A stretch of 64,000 nt of DNA from Desulfitobacterium sp050251735 (GCA_050251735.1 JBFWMF010000002.1:62001-126000); one strand, 5' to 3'. Counted from the first letter of the stretch, positions 50,359-60,132 are shown. The notes: generated from the sequence alone by a model not told the origin. Made by a program: numbers and translations.

Positions 50359-51728
50359 AGGGAATTTTGGTTCTCATTTTAGTTGTGGGGATCATATTAC
50401 GTCTTCAAGGAATTGGGAATCCTTATTTGGATGATCAGGGTTGGCGCCAGGCCGACACGGCGAGCATGGCATCGAATATGCTGGGACATCTGGGAGATTT
50501 TCCTGATGTCTTTTTTCCTACGCTTAATTATAATGGGGTCGGCCCGCAGCCTGTGGAATTGGAATTTCCTTTCTTGCCCTATCTTCTGGCATGGACCTGG
50601 ACAATCTTTGGTTGGCATGACTTATGGGGGAGACTGTGGGCAATCTCCTTTTCTGCACTTACTATGATTGGGGTCTACCAATGTGGCAAGCTGACCTTCT
50701 CTTTTCGCGCCGGGTTATGGGCAGCTGCCTTTTATACCTGTATGCCTTTAACCACCTATTATGGCAGGACAGTGATGCCGGAGCCTGTGGCTCAGGCGTT
50801 CAGCATCTGGGCTTTAATCGCAGTGATCTATTGGCGAAAGAAACCTTCCTTTATTCGTTTGCTTGGAGCTTCCCTGCTTATGTCCGGGGCAATTTTGGCT
50901 AAGCTGCCCCAACTGATGATTTTACCCGTAGCTTTGCTGCTCGGTTTTTACCCTTTGCGGGGGATAGGAAAAATGTTAACATATAGTGCCTTATCTTTAA
51001 TTCTTCCTGTGCTATACTATAGTTGGGTTCATATGGGAGCAGGGGAGAGCAGTCAATTTGTATCGGGAATTATGTCCTATCAGGTCATGGGTGGACAGAA
51101 TATTTATGCGGAAAATCTGTTCATGAATCTGAAAAGAGGATTAGGTTTCCCGACTCTTTTGGCCCTGATGGGGTTGGTCATCATGATTCGTAAGGAAAGC
51201 TTAAAGAATAACGTACATCTTGCCATGATTTTATGGGCAGTAGTTTGCAGTGTTTATCTGGGCGTGATTTGTCTGAGGATTCCCTTGGATTATTATCTTA
51301 TTCCGATAGCCTTGCCGATTGCTTTGCTGGCGGGCTTTGCTCTCGATAGAGGAGAACAAACTCCAACCATTGGAGTTGGAGTGCTAATCATCGGTTTGCT
51401 TTTGACCAGTCAGTATACGAACTACAGGCCAAAATATCTATGGAATGAACAAGTTCTCACTCAAGCTGAATGGATTCGTCAGCATACCAAAAAGGAGAGC
51501 GTGTTGATTTTAAGCGATTCTCCGCCGATGACCCTGTATTATGCCCAACGTTATGGTTATCGACTAATCAGTCCTGATGATGAGCAGGCTTGGTTGGATT
51601 TACATACTCTACCTGGGGATTACGTTGTCGCCCTCCCCCATTCCAGAGGGGAGGAGTTCTGGAAACGGATCGAAGCAAGCTTTCCACAGGTCGGTCCCGG
51701 CGTCTATAAAAGACTAGGTAAGAGTTAA
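50328..51728 (+). CDS. ArnT/PMT-like membrane glycosyltransferase (GT39/GT83 type)
   Basis: A protein of about 466 residues with ten or more membrane helices. The first periplasmic loop has YLDDQGWRQADTASMA (about 33-48) with the catalytic aspartate pair, and PYLLAWTWTIFGWHDLWGRL follows. The topology and loop 1 match enzymes that take sugars from polyprenyl phosphate. The start could be ATG 50328 or 50343, both inside the end of the GT2 gene. Acceptor unknown. Confidence 0.78.
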   Translation: MGLGGMGQRVKGILVLILVVGIILRLQGIGNPYLDDQGWRQADTASMASNMLGHLGDFPDVFFPTLNYNGVGPQPVELEFPFLPYLLAWTWTIFGWHDLWGRLWAISFSALTMIGVYQCGKLTFSFRAGLWAAAFYTCMPLTTYYGRTVMPEPVAQAFSIWALIAVIYWRKKPSFIRLLGASLLMSGAILAKLPQLMILPVALLLGFYPLRGIGKMLTYSALSLILPVLYYSWVHMGAGESSQFVSGIMSYQVMGGQNIYAENLFMNLKRGLGFPTLLALMGLVIMIRKESLKNNVHLAMILWAVVCSVYLGVICLRIPLDYYLIPIALPIALLAGFALDRGEQTPTIGVGVLIIGLLLTSQYTNYRPKYLWNEQVLTQAEWIRQHTKKESVLILSDSPPMTLYYAQRYGYRLISPDDEQAWLDLHTLPGDYVVALPHSRGEEFWKRIEASFPQVGPGVYKRLGKS

Positions 51729-51761
51729 AAAAATAGAGTTGTGATTTTAGGAGCGGTTGGA

Positions 51762-52517
51762 TTGAAAGATAAGAAGAAAGAACCGGGTGAACGATTGCAA
51801 AAGGTTTTAGCACAGGCAGGGCTTGCTTCGCGACGGCATGCGGAGGAGATCATCCAGCAGGGACGGGTTCAAGTGAATGGTGAGGTCATTCGGACCTTGG
51901 GCACCAAGGTAAGTCCCGACGATCAGATAGTAGTGGATGGTAACCTGCTTAAAATGCCCCCAAAGAAATATGACTACTATCTATTACACAAACCTACCGG
52001 TTATATCACCAGCGTCACAGATCCTCATGGGAGAAAAACAGTCATGGACCTGATGCAAGGAATTCCTCGGCGGGTATACCCTGTAGGACGCTTGGATTAC
52101 GACACGTCGGGATTGCTTGTTCTAACCAACGATGGAGAACTGGCTCACCGCTTAATGCACCCTTCTTATGGGGTGGGGAAGACCTATCGGGTTGAGGTGC
52201 GTGAGCGGATTCCTAAGCAAGCAAGGCAACGACTAGAAACAGGAGTTGACTTAGAAGACGGGAAAACTGCTCCAGCCAGGGTGCGAGAAGTTGTTCAGCA
52301 GGGACAAGATCTTCGCCCTTGCTATGAGATTACCATCCATGAAGGTCGGAATCGCCAAGTCAGACGGATGTTCAAAGCGATCGGGTATCCTTTGATTTCT
52401 TTAAAACGGATTCGCTTTGGCTCTCTTCGGCTCGAGGAGAAGATGGCACCAGGGAATTTTCGCTCCTTAACACTACTGGAAGTCCAGAAATTACGTCAAG
52501 AGGTAGAACTAAAATAA
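51762..52517 (+). CDS. rluB: rRNA pseudouridine synthase, RluB/RsuA family
   Basis: A 251-residue protein with an S4 domain (RLQKVLAQAGLASRRHAEEI, about 11-30) and the catalytic domain with aspartate in VGRLDYDTSGLLVLTNDGEL (about 108-127) and IHEGRNRQVRRMFKAIGYP. In this position after scpAB and spmAB it corresponds to RluB, which modifies 23S rRNA. TTG 51762 follows TAGGAG at 7 nt; the frame continues to 51741 without support. Confidence 0.93.
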   Translation: MKDKKKEPGERLQKVLAQAGLASRRHAEEIIQQGRVQVNGEVIRTLGTKVSPDDQIVVDGNLLKMPPKKYDYYLLHKPTGYITSVTDPHGRKTVMDLMQGIPRRVYPVGRLDYDTSGLLVLTNDGELAHRLMHPSYGVGKTYRVEVRERIPKQARQRLETGVDLEDGKTAPARVREVVQQGQDLRPCYEITIHEGRNRQVRRMFKAIGYPLISLKRIRFGSLRLEEKMAPGNFRSLTLLEVQKLRQEVELK

Positions 52518-52535
52518 GGACCCCGTTAGGGGTCC
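52518..52535. terminator. Bidirectional terminator between rluB and the 52571 gene
   Basis: GGACCCC GTTA GGGGTCC. On the - strand the stem is followed by TTATTTT, so it works best for the gene on that strand. Confidence 0.65.
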
Positions 52536-52570
52536 ATTGTGCTTGTATTTCATAGGCTAAAAGTGAAATG

Positions 52571-53083
52571 CTAATGGGGCATATGTAAGGGGTGGTCCAG
52601 CTCCTTATTCCATTTTTCAATGTCACGTCCACCAAACTTTTGGAGGGCGTTTGCTGCGGAATTAACTTTTTCTTGATCAGTGGTGATTACGACGAGAAAA
52701 TGGCCGGTTCTGACTTCATGCTCATAATGACGTGCCCGTTCAGAATTTAATCCGTAGCTTAACAAAGCTTCAACTAAGCCTTGCCCATGGGGACGATGCA
52801 GAAGGTCATTGGCCAAGGGGCCTGCAACCACGCATTCCCCAAGATTCGGGATATCCATGGGAGGAGCTTGAACCAGCCAAGCGTTAAAACGGTCGAAGTT
52901 AATTTCTGCGGGAGCGAAGGCCAGCTCATTAGCAATCTCTTCGTGAAAATCTCCTTGATGGAGAGAGTTTGCCCGGACTATAACAGAAATATTGCTATTC
53001 GCTAAAGACTCGCCTTGGATTTCTTCTACGGCTTCTTTGGTTTGCTGAGGTCCTTTGAATATTGCAAGAATCGTTCTAGACAT
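52571..53083 (-). CDS. Hypothetical protein, possibly YflT/general-stress-like
   Basis: A 170-residue soluble protein starting RTILAIFKGPQQTKEAVEEI, with a central region FNAWLVQAPPMDIPNLGECVVAGPL and an end rich in charged residues (HEVRTGHFLVVITTDQEKVN). The alternation of short strands and helices with an internal duplication resembles proteins of the heat-induced YflT/GS17M group, but I am not certain. AAGGGGGATAAAA precedes the ATG. It is transcribed against rluB. Confidence 0.55.
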   Translation of the reverse strand: MSRTILAIFKGPQQTKEAVEEIQGESLANSNISVIVRANSLHQGDFHEEIANELAFAPAEINFDRFNAWLVQAPPMDIPNLGECVVAGPLANDLLHRPHGQGLVEALLSYGLNSERARHYEHEVRTGHFLVVITTDQEKVNSAANALQKFGGRDIEKWNKELDHPLHMPH

Positions 53084-53227
53084 TTTTATCCCCCTTAATA
53101 ATTTTTGTTAGTATATCCATTGCAAAAGACTTCATTCAGTGAAAAAGAGTGCTTAACACCAAGAAGAGAAGGAGAATCTGAAAACATTGCCGAATAAACA
53201 AGCTAGAACTGAACGAGGAGATGGAAA

Positions 53228-53689
53228 ATGAAGATTCGTATTGGGAATGAGGAACTCACCGAACATATTCGTGTTAGAATCCGCTTGGATTTTCGAGGTG
53301 AAGGGAAAAGCGGTCGTTTTATATTCGGCGGAAAGAGCAGAGAGGAGATTGCCGAACAAGTTCGCGAGCAAGAAGTGGCCTTATTAAGAAATGTACCCTT
53401 GCAAGGAATATTTTTAGAGGATATTGATCTAAGCCTTGATTTATATATCGTCAATGAATCCGATGGTCGACGTAAACGTGAGGTTGCCTATGCACCGGTT
53501 ATCTTGACCTTAAGAATAGAAAATCTAGATGATCTGTTACCGCTTGTCGTCAAGCAAGAATTTCGCAAGATTGAGTTTTTGACCCCAGAGAACTTGCAGA
53601 TACATCGACTCGATGTGGAGCGACTATTCTTTCGAGTAAGTCAGCACATTCAAGAGGAAATCAAAAAAGCGGAGTTGCGTTTTCAGTGA
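53228..53689 (+). CDS. Hypothetical protein
   Basis: A 153-residue soluble protein that I do not recognise. It alternates beta strands and charged helices (EELTEHIRVRIRLDFRGEG, FGGKSREEIAEQVREQEVAL, LEDIDLSLDLYIVNE) and ends in a helix with VSQHIQEEIKKAELRFQ. No signal peptide or cysteines. GAACGAGGAGATGGAAA precedes the ATG and a terminator follows. Confidence 0.6.
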   Translation: MKIRIGNEELTEHIRVRIRLDFRGEGKSGRFIFGGKSREEIAEQVREQEVALLRNVPLQGIFLEDIDLSLDLYIVNESDGRRKREVAYAPVILTLRIENLDDLLPLVVKQEFRKIEFLTPENLQIHRLDVERLFFRVSQHIQEEIKKAELRFQ

Positions 53690-53700
53690 TATAAACCATG

Positions 53701-53731
53701 AACCCAGCCTAAAGTGCTGGGTTTATTTTTT
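53701..53731 (+). terminator. Terminator after the 53228 gene
   Basis: AACCCAGC and GCTGGGTT form an 8-bp stem with a 7-nt loop, followed by TATTTTTT. Confidence 0.85.
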
Positions 53732-53859
53732 GGTGTGCCACATGTTATGTTTAGATTTTATATAGAAAGGTATGATAATTTCTCAAGAAATGAAAATAAT
53801 AACCTTTGAGCATATCTCGTCAAACGAAGCATCTCTAAAAAGAAAGGTGGAATTATTTC

Positions 53860-55518
53860 ATGCCTTGGACTCAGAATTATTCTGCATTGGGAGGAAGTAT
53901 AGCCCTTACTGCTTTAGTTGTATCTATCCCTATATTTTTTCTCCTCTGGGCGCTTGCCATTAAACGAATGAAAGGGCACATTGCCGGGATGTTGACGCTT
54001 CTGATCACCATCGTTGTCGTCGTCCTCGTGTACAAAATGCCCATTTCTATCGCCCTTTCTGCAAGCCTCTATGGAATTCTCTATGGACTTTGGCCTATCT
54101 CCTGGATCGTTGTAACGTCGGTGTTCTTATACAATTTAACTGTTGAAGCGGGCCAATTTGAAGTCATTAAAGGTTCTATTTCCTCCATATCTAATGATCG
54201 AAGGATTCAAGCTTTATTGGTGGCCTTTTGCTTCGGAGCATTTTTAGAAGGAGCAGCGGGATTCGGTGCTCCGGTGGCGATCACAGCTTCCATTCTCATC
54301 GGGTTGGGATTTAATCCAGTCTATGCTGCAGGAATCTGCTTAATTGCCAATACGGCACCGGTTGCTTTCGGAGCCATTGGGGCACCGGTCATTGCAGCAG
54401 GTGCGGTCACTGGCATGGGAGATTTTATTATTTCCCAAGCTATTGGACGCCAACTTCCTTTCTTGTCGATCATCATTCCTTTGTATCTGGTGATCTTAAT
54501 GTCAGGCTGGAAAGGAGCTATGGAGGTTCTCCCGGCAGCTTTGGTTGCAGGTGTAACCTTTGCAGTGGCCCAATGGTGGTCGTCGAACTATCTGGGAGCT
54601 TATTTGCCGGATATCATTTCATCTCTGTTCTCATTAATCGTTTTGACTTTCTTCCTGCGCGCCTGGAAACCGAAAAATATTTGGCGCTTTCCTCATGAAA
54701 AAGGAAATGAGCAAAAGGTTGTTCAGCAGAAGTTCACAGCCGGACAGATTATCAAAGCCTGGTCTCCCTTTGCCATTCTTACCGTCATAGTTGCAATCTG
54801 GGGAACGCCTGCATTCAAGACCTGGGCCACCAATGCAGGACTCGTTTTGAATATTAAGCATTGGCCAGGACTTGATGGCTTAGTCTATAAGGCAACTCCC
54901 ATTGTGGCTAAGCCAACGGTCTATGCAGCAGCTTTTAAATGGGACTGGTTCTCTGCTGCTGGTACTGGCATTTTGATCGCCGCGATTATCACTATGTTTA
55001 TTCTCGGGGTTAGCCCAAGTAGAGCTTTGGGAGTGTTTGTTAAGACTGTCAAGCAATTAATCTTTGCGGTTATTAATATCGCCGCGGTTCTCGGTTTTGC
55101 ATATTTAGCCAATTACTCTGGTCTATCCTATACCTTAGGTCTCCTCTTTGCCTCCACAGGGGCTTTGTTCCCCGTCTTGTCCCCTGTTTTAGGATGGGTA
55201 GCTGTGTTCCTTACTGGTTCAGACACCTCCGCCAATGCCTTGTTTGGTAAACTACAACAGGTTACAGCCGAGCAGGTGGGCGTCAACCCGGTATTAACGG
55301 TTGCCGCTAATAGCTCAGGTGGAGTTGTAGGTAAAATGATTTCTCCTCAATCTATTGCGGTAGCCGCTGCCGCTACATCTCTAGTCGGTAGGGAATCGGA
55401 GCTTTTGCGATTTACCTTCAAGCACTCGTTGATCCTGTTGGTTGCGGTATGTATTATAGTTACCCTGCAGGCTTATGTGGTTCCAGGGATGATTCCTACC
55501 ATTTCGGCAGGGCCATAA
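53860..55518 (+). CDS. lldP: L-lactate permease (copy 1)
   Basis: A 552-residue LctP-family permease with 12 or more membrane helices. Family hallmarks are WPISWIVVTSVFLYNL, FCFGAFLEGAAGFGAPVAI (about 125-143), NTAPVAFGAIGAPVIAAG, TGSDTSANALFGKLQQVTA and NSSGGVVGKMISPQSIAVA. It takes up lactate or glycolate with protons. AGAAAGGTGGAATTATTTC precedes the ATG. It is followed by a strong hairpin and a second, clearly related permease with a different codon usage. No lactate dehydrogenase lies adjacent. Confidence 0.93.
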   Translation: MPWTQNYSALGGSIALTALVVSIPIFFLLWALAIKRMKGHIAGMLTLLITIVVVVLVYKMPISIALSASLYGILYGLWPISWIVVTSVFLYNLTVEAGQFEVIKGSISSISNDRRIQALLVAFCFGAFLEGAAGFGAPVAITASILIGLGFNPVYAAGICLIANTAPVAFGAIGAPVIAAGAVTGMGDFIISQAIGRQLPFLSIIIPLYLVILMSGWKGAMEVLPAALVAGVTFAVAQWWSSNYLGAYLPDIISSLFSLIVLTFFLRAWKPKNIWRFPHEKGNEQKVVQQKFTAGQIIKAWSPFAILTVIVAIWGTPAFKTWATNAGLVLNIKHWPGLDGLVYKATPIVAKPTVYAAAFKWDWFSAAGTGILIAAIITMFILGVSPSRALGVFVKTVKQLIFAVINIAAVLGFAYLANYSGLSYTLGLLFASTGALFPVLSPVLGWVAVFLTGSDTSANALFGKLQQVTAEQVGVNPVLTVAANSSGGVVGKMISPQSIAVAAAATSLVGRESELLRFTFKHSLILLVAVCIIVTLQAYVVPGMIPTISAGP

Positions 55519-55563
55519 TTGGGATACATAATATTACAAATATTTAAAAAATAATACACGATA

Positions 55564-55608
55564 AAGCAGTAAGAAGGAAGTGGAGAACGCGCTTCCTTCT
55601 TACTGCTT
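55564..55608 (+). terminator. Long hairpin after lldP copy 1
   Basis: AAGCAGTAAGAAGGAAG and its exact reverse complement (17-nt arms) enclose 11 nt. There is no long T run, so it is a probable rather than certain terminator. Confidence 0.6.
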
Positions 55609-55685
55609 CTAAGGAAAATAGACGAATTCGTGATAATCTACATTCCGACGTTATAAGTGAACTTATTCTTATTTTCGTTTTTCTA

Positions 55686-55714
55686 TTGCAAATGTTGCGA
55701 AACTAACATACAAT
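55686..55714 (+). promoter_or_regulatory. Sigma-A promoter of lldP copy 2
   Basis: TTGCAA (55686-55691), a 17-nt spacer and TACAAT (55709-55714). The transcript would carry a leader of about 165 nt, AT-rich in its last 60 nt. Confidence 0.55.
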
Positions 55715-55770
55715 TAATTGGTGCTCGGATCATCTTGTTCAAAAACTGATCTGGCATTTCATTGGCCGAT

Positions 55771-55785
55771 TATGGCCTGACCATA
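55771..55785 (+). promoter_or_regulatory. Candidate FadR-family operator before lldP copy 2
   Basis: TATGGCCTGACCATA has 5-nt inverted arms (TATGG/CCATA) and one mismatch to the general TNGTNNNACNA pattern of FCD-type GntR regulators. It lies downstream of the promoter, where a repressor would act as a block. With the hairpin and promoter it fills the 368-nt gap. Confidence 0.4.
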
Positions 55786-55886
55786 CTACTATAAGGGGGC
55801 TAGACAGAAAATTTAAAACACTTAAAAAACTTAGAATTTAAATTAAATTAAAAAAACACACATTTTTCTGAAAGGTGGAAACTCTC

Positions 55887-57554
55887 ATGCCATGGACTCA
55901 GGATTACGCAGCGCTTGGTGGTAGCCTTGGCTTAACTGCACTAGCTGTCTCTATTCCAATCGTATTTTTATTTTGGGCTTTAGCCGTAAAAGGGATGAAA
56001 GGGTATGTAGCAGGATTATCTGCCCTTGCCATTACCATTGTGGACGTAATTATAGTATATAAAATGCCAGTGACCCTCGCTCTTTCTGCTACGGCATATG
56101 GTATGCTGTATGGGCTTTGGCCTATTGCTTGGATTGTAGTTACCGCTGTGTACTTATACAATTTAACCGTAGAATCCGGACAATTCGAAATTATTAAGAG
56201 CTCTATCGCATCCATATCGAATGACCGCCGTCTCCAAGCGCTTATCGTTGCTTTCTGTTTTGGAGCTTTCCTAGAAGGTGCGGCTGGTTTTGGTGCTCCT
56301 GTTGCGATCACTGGTGCGCTACTTATCGGTCTTGGCTTTGATCCTATTAAAGCTGCCGGACTTTGCTTGATTGCTAATACAGCTCCAGTTGCCTTCGGTG
56401 CTATCGGAGCTCCAATCATCGCTGCAGGTGCTGTTACCGGTATGGGTGACTTCGTAATTTCGCAAGCCGTTGGTCGTCAACTTCCTTTCATTTCTGTTAT
56501 TATTCCTCTTTACCTTGTTATTTTGATGGCTGGTTGGAAATCTGCCAAAGAAGTTATGCCTGCCATTCTCGTGACCGGGGTATCCTTCGCAGTTGCCCAA
56601 TGGTGGTCTTCTAACACCCTTGGTGCATATCTACCAGACATCATCTCTTCTTTGTTCTCCTTAGTATGTACTACCGTCTTCCTGAGATTCTGGAAACCTA
56701 AAAAAATCTGGCGTTTTCCTCATGAGAGAGATGTCGAAGAGCCCGTTGCTATGAAATATACAGGTGGACAAATAGCTAAGGCATGGTCTCCCTTCGTCAT
56801 TCTTACTGCAATGGTTACTATTTGGGGACTTCCTGGCTTCAAGAGCTTAATCCTTGATAAACTCCATCTAGTGCTTAAGTTTAGCTGGCCTGGCCTCGAT
56901 GGCATGATTTACAAAGCAGCTCCTATCGTTGCTAAACCTACAGTCTATGATGCCATCTTTAAATGGGACTTCTTATCTGCTGGCGGTACTGCAATCTTGA
57001 TCGCTGCAATTATCAGTTGTTTCGTTCTAGGAATCAAACCTGCCAAGGCTGTTAAAGTCTTCAAAGATACCCTGAAGCAATTGATTTATCCAGTCATCAA
57101 TATCGCTGCAGTTCTTGGTTTTGCTTACCTAGCTAACTACTCCGGTCTTTCTTATACTTTGGGACTCTTCTTTGCTTCTACCGGAGCATTGTTCCCTGTC
57201 CTTTCCCCAGTGTTAGGGTGGTTAGGTGTATTCCTCACCGGTTCTGATACTTCCGCCAATGCCCTGTTTGGTAAACTGCAACAAGTTACTGCAGAGCAAA
57301 TTGGTATCAACCCTGTCCTCACTGTCGCAGCTAACAGTTCCGGTGGTGTTGTCGGTAAAATGATCTCACCACAATCCATCGCAGTGGCTGCTGCAGCAAC
57401 CGGTTTGGTTGGGCGTGAGTCTGAACTCTTTAAATTTACTATTAAACATTCTTTGGCAATGCTCGTTGCTGTAATTGCGATTATCTGTCTACAAGCATAT
57501 GTGGTTCCCGGAATGGTTCCAACCATCGCTGAAGCAGCTGCATTTCTTCAATAA
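55887..57554 (+). CDS. lldP: L-lactate permease (copy 2)
   Basis: A 555-residue LctP-family permease that aligns with copy 1 over its full length: same MPWTQ start, same FCFGAFLEGAAGFGAPVAIT and TGSDTSANALFGKLQQ stretches. It shows stronger codon preference (many GCT, GGT, CTT, TCT and ATC codons where copy 1 uses other synonyms), which suggests higher expression. ATG 55887 follows GAAAGGTGGAAAC; the GTG at 55875 is part of the site. fadR copy 1 follows 126 nt later. Confidence 0.94.
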   Translation: MPWTQDYAALGGSLGLTALAVSIPIVFLFWALAVKGMKGYVAGLSALAITIVDVIIVYKMPVTLALSATAYGMLYGLWPIAWIVVTAVYLYNLTVESGQFEIIKSSIASISNDRRLQALIVAFCFGAFLEGAAGFGAPVAITGALLIGLGFDPIKAAGLCLIANTAPVAFGAIGAPIIAAGAVTGMGDFVISQAVGRQLPFISVIIPLYLVILMAGWKSAKEVMPAILVTGVSFAVAQWWSSNTLGAYLPDIISSLFSLVCTTVFLRFWKPKKIWRFPHERDVEEPVAMKYTGGQIAKAWSPFVILTAMVTIWGLPGFKSLILDKLHLVLKFSWPGLDGMIYKAAPIVAKPTVYDAIFKWDFLSAGGTAILIAAIISCFVLGIKPAKAVKVFKDTLKQLIYPVINIAAVLGFAYLANYSGLSYTLGLFFASTGALFPVLSPVLGWLGVFLTGSDTSANALFGKLQQVTAEQIGINPVLTVAANSSGGVVGKMISPQSIAVAAAATGLVGRESELFKFTIKHSLAMLVAVIAIICLQAYVVPGMVPTIAEAAAFLQ

Positions 57555-57680
57555 TTGAATGGTATAACTGGAGTAGACAACTTTTCTGAAATGCGTTATA
57601 TTTAACTCAATAGTCTTCAAAAATAATGGGAAGTAGATATCTGCTTCCCATCTCTTTCTATTGTAATAGAGGAGGTTGGC

Positions 57681-58400
57681 ATGGATCTAAAGCCAATAAA
57701 AACCAAGAAAATATATGAGGAAATCATCGAGCAGATACGACTTTTGGTTGTCAAGGGTGAACTTAAACCCGGTGACCGCCTACCTTCTGAAAGGGATTTG
57801 GCGAGTCGCCTCAATGTAAGCCGCGCTTCAGTGAGGGAAGCTCTTAGTGCTTTAGAAATGATGGGCCTCCTGGAGATACGAAGCGGTGAAGGAACCTTCA
57901 TGAAGAAGATCAATCTGGATTCTGTAGTCACTCCTTTGGCATGGGTTTTAAGTATGGAGAAGGACACTGTGCTGGAACTTATCGAAGTGCGTAAGCTATT
58001 GGAAGGTCAAACAGTAGTTTTAGCAGCCCAAAGGGCTGAGTCAGAGGATTTGCGAGAGTTAGAAGATGCTCTCAAGGCTATGTATGATGATTTGCTGGCA
58101 GATCAATTAGGGGAAGAGGCGGATATCCGCTTCCACTACGCAGTGGCGAGAGCCGGTAAGAATAAAATTTTGCTGAGGCTTATGAATGCCATATCCGACA
58201 CGATGCAACAGTCGCTGAAAGCAAGCCGTGTGAGGCTTTATGAATGGAATGAATCTCCCGATCGGTTGTATAAAGAGCACGTACAAATCTTAGAGGCGAT
58301 TAGGTCGAAAGATGACGAGGGGGCTAAAAAAGCTATGCTCGGCCACTTAGATGGAGTGGAGGTGAGGCTATTGAAATATTATTTAAGTAATAATGTATGA
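57681..58400 (+). CDS. FadR/GntR family (FCD) transcriptional regulator, copy 1
   Basis: A 239-residue regulator. The GntR winged helix has LKPGDRLPSERDLASRLNVS and RASVREALSALEMMGLLEIR (about 30-70). The FCD effector domain has the three histidines expected to bind a metal (RFHYAVAR, YKEHVQIL, LGHLDGVE) together with VRKLLEGQ. This subfamily senses lactate, pyruvate, glycolate or similar acids. The neighbouring permeases make lactate the likely signal. Very similar to the regulator at 60133. Confidence 0.88.
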   Translation: MDLKPIKTKKIYEEIIEQIRLLVVKGELKPGDRLPSERDLASRLNVSRASVREALSALEMMGLLEIRSGEGTFMKKINLDSVVTPLAWVLSMEKDTVLELIEVRKLLEGQTVVLAAQRAESEDLRELEDALKAMYDDLLADQLGEEADIRFHYAVARAGKNKILLRLMNAISDTMQQSLKASRVRLYEWNESPDRLYKEHVQILEAIRSKDDEGAKKAMLGHLDGVEVRLLKYYLSNNV

Positions 58401-58539
58401 GTAGCCTTCGTTTAATTCCGAAATTTATTTATTTTTCGCTTTTTAAAAATCGAAATTCTTGGTAGAATTAGTTCTTGAAGGGCTAGTGCAAACCATTGAA
58501 GTTATCCTACCCTTAAACTTATCTTATAAGGAGGAGAAA

Positions 58540-59922
58540 ATGGAACAATCTTTAGGTACAATTTTACCACTGTATTCAATCATTCCTTTTGTCGGCATGT
58601 TACTATCCATAGCCTTAGGACCGGTACTACTTCCGAAATTTTGGCATCATAACTTTGGCAAGGTGTCCGCAGCTTGGGCAGCCTTGTTAGCAATTCCTCT
58701 GATAACTGTTTATGGGAAACAGGGTGTTGATGAATTGCTTCATATATTGATTGTCGATTATATCCCATTCATTGTTTTAATTGGCTCTCTTTTTACTGTG
58801 GGTGGTGGTATCTTAGTGCGCACAACCATGAAAGGGACAACTTGGGTTAACACGGGCTTTCTGACGGTGGGTTCCATCCTTGCCTCTTGGATGGGAACCA
58901 CAGGTGCCGCGATGTTATTGATTCGTCCCTTCTTGCGTGTTAACAAGGAACGTAAATACAAGGCTTTCATGGTAGTCTTCTTTATCTTCACAATCGCCAA
59001 CGTGGGAGGAGCACTAACGCCGTTGGGCGATCCCCCGCTTTTTCTTGGCTTTTTACATGGCGTTCCTTTCTTTTGGACATTACGATTAATTGCCCCCATG
59101 GCGGTGGTTCTCCTTGGCCTTCTTTTGATCTATATTGCCTTTGATAAATACTATCTAAGTAAGGAAATTAAGGAAGGTCATTTGATCTCGACAGCTTCTT
59201 CGGAAGATCAAGTGGGAAGTACGACTCCAAAGAAAAAGTTAGAGATTCTTGGAGCACAGAATTTTATTCTACTGGCCGTGATTATCGGAGTCATTCTTTT
59301 TAGTGGCTACGTAAAAATGAGTGAAGTAAACATCCTCGGTGTGCATCTTGGCTGGCAAGATGTTATTCGTAACGTTTTGTTGGTGGCGGTGATGGTGATA
59401 TCTATGAAGATTACACCAAAGGCTTTACGTGAGGAAAATGAATACTCTTGGGGGCCTATCCTAGAAATCGTTTATCTCTTCTTTGGGATTTTTATCACGA
59501 TGGCTCCCGCCTTAGCGATCTTGAAGGCTGGAGGAGCGGGCGCTTTGTCGTTCATCACTTCAGCAGTTCAAGAACCTATTCATTACTTCTGGATTACCGG
59601 TGCCCTTTCTAGCTTTCTTGACAATGCGCCGACCTATCTAACCTTCTTTAGCACAGCCTTGGGTCAATTTTATCCGGGGATGGCGGAAGCCCCTGCGGTG
59701 GCTTTGCTCTTAGTTGAGCACCCAATCTATCTTCTGGCAATCTCAGCAGGATCGGTTTTCTTTGGAGCAATTACCTATATCGGGAATGCCCCGAATTTCA
59801 TGGTTCGTAGTATAGCTGAGGAATCTGGCGTGAAAATGCCTAGCTTTTTCGGTTATATGGTATATAGCCTTTGCATTCTGCTACCCCTCTTTGCAGTAGT
59901 AACATTGATTTTCTTCCTTTAG
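58540..59922 (+). CDS. NhaD-like sodium/proton antiporter (ion transporter superfamily)
   Basis: A 460-residue membrane protein with about 11-12 helices. GGALTPLGDPPLFLGFLHGVP, WMGTTGAAMLLIRPFLR and LSSFLDNAPTYLTFFSTALG match the NhaD/ArsB-type IT superfamily, with conserved acidic and polar residues in the discontinuous helices. It most likely exchanges Na+ for H+; transport of an organic acid is an alternative. ATG 58540 follows AAGGAGGAGAAA; the open frame back to 58459 has no support. It lies between two FadR paralogues and may be part of the lactate module. Confidence 0.82.
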   Translation: MEQSLGTILPLYSIIPFVGMLLSIALGPVLLPKFWHHNFGKVSAAWAALLAIPLITVYGKQGVDELLHILIVDYIPFIVLIGSLFTVGGGILVRTTMKGTTWVNTGFLTVGSILASWMGTTGAAMLLIRPFLRVNKERKYKAFMVVFFIFTIANVGGALTPLGDPPLFLGFLHGVPFFWTLRLIAPMAVVLLGLLLIYIAFDKYYLSKEIKEGHLISTASSEDQVGSTTPKKKLEILGAQNFILLAVIIGVILFSGYVKMSEVNILGVHLGWQDVIRNVLLVAVMVISMKITPKALREENEYSWGPILEIVYLFFGIFITMAPALAILKAGGAGALSFITSAVQEPIHYFWITGALSSFLDNAPTYLTFFSTALGQFYPGMAEAPAVALLLVEHPIYLLAISAGSVFFGAITYIGNAPNFMVRSIAEESGVKMPSFFGYMVYSLCILLPLFAVVTLIFFL

Positions 59923-59971
59923 GGTAAGCAAATGTCCTTGGTATGAATCTGGTATAGACGAGGGTATAGCA

Positions 59972-60007
59972 AATGAGAGGTGGTTGATTTACCACCTCTC
60001 ATTTTAT
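59972..60007 (+). terminator. Terminator after the antiporter gene
   Basis: AATGAGAGGTGGT and ACCACCTCTCATT form a 13-bp stem with a TGATTT loop, followed by TTATT. Confidence 0.8.
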
Positions 60008-60132
60008 TGATGAATATTTTGTTATTCAGAATTAAGTGATTTATTACGCCAAACAGAAATAGTTCTAGTCAATAAAGTGTTATTCATGATAAACTTAATC
60101 GAGATATGGAGTTATCGTTAGGAGAGTTAGAA

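Noticed and set aside
53860..57554. Assembly duplication of the lactate permease
   Set aside because: The two copies differ at many positions and in codon usage, so they are true paralogues.
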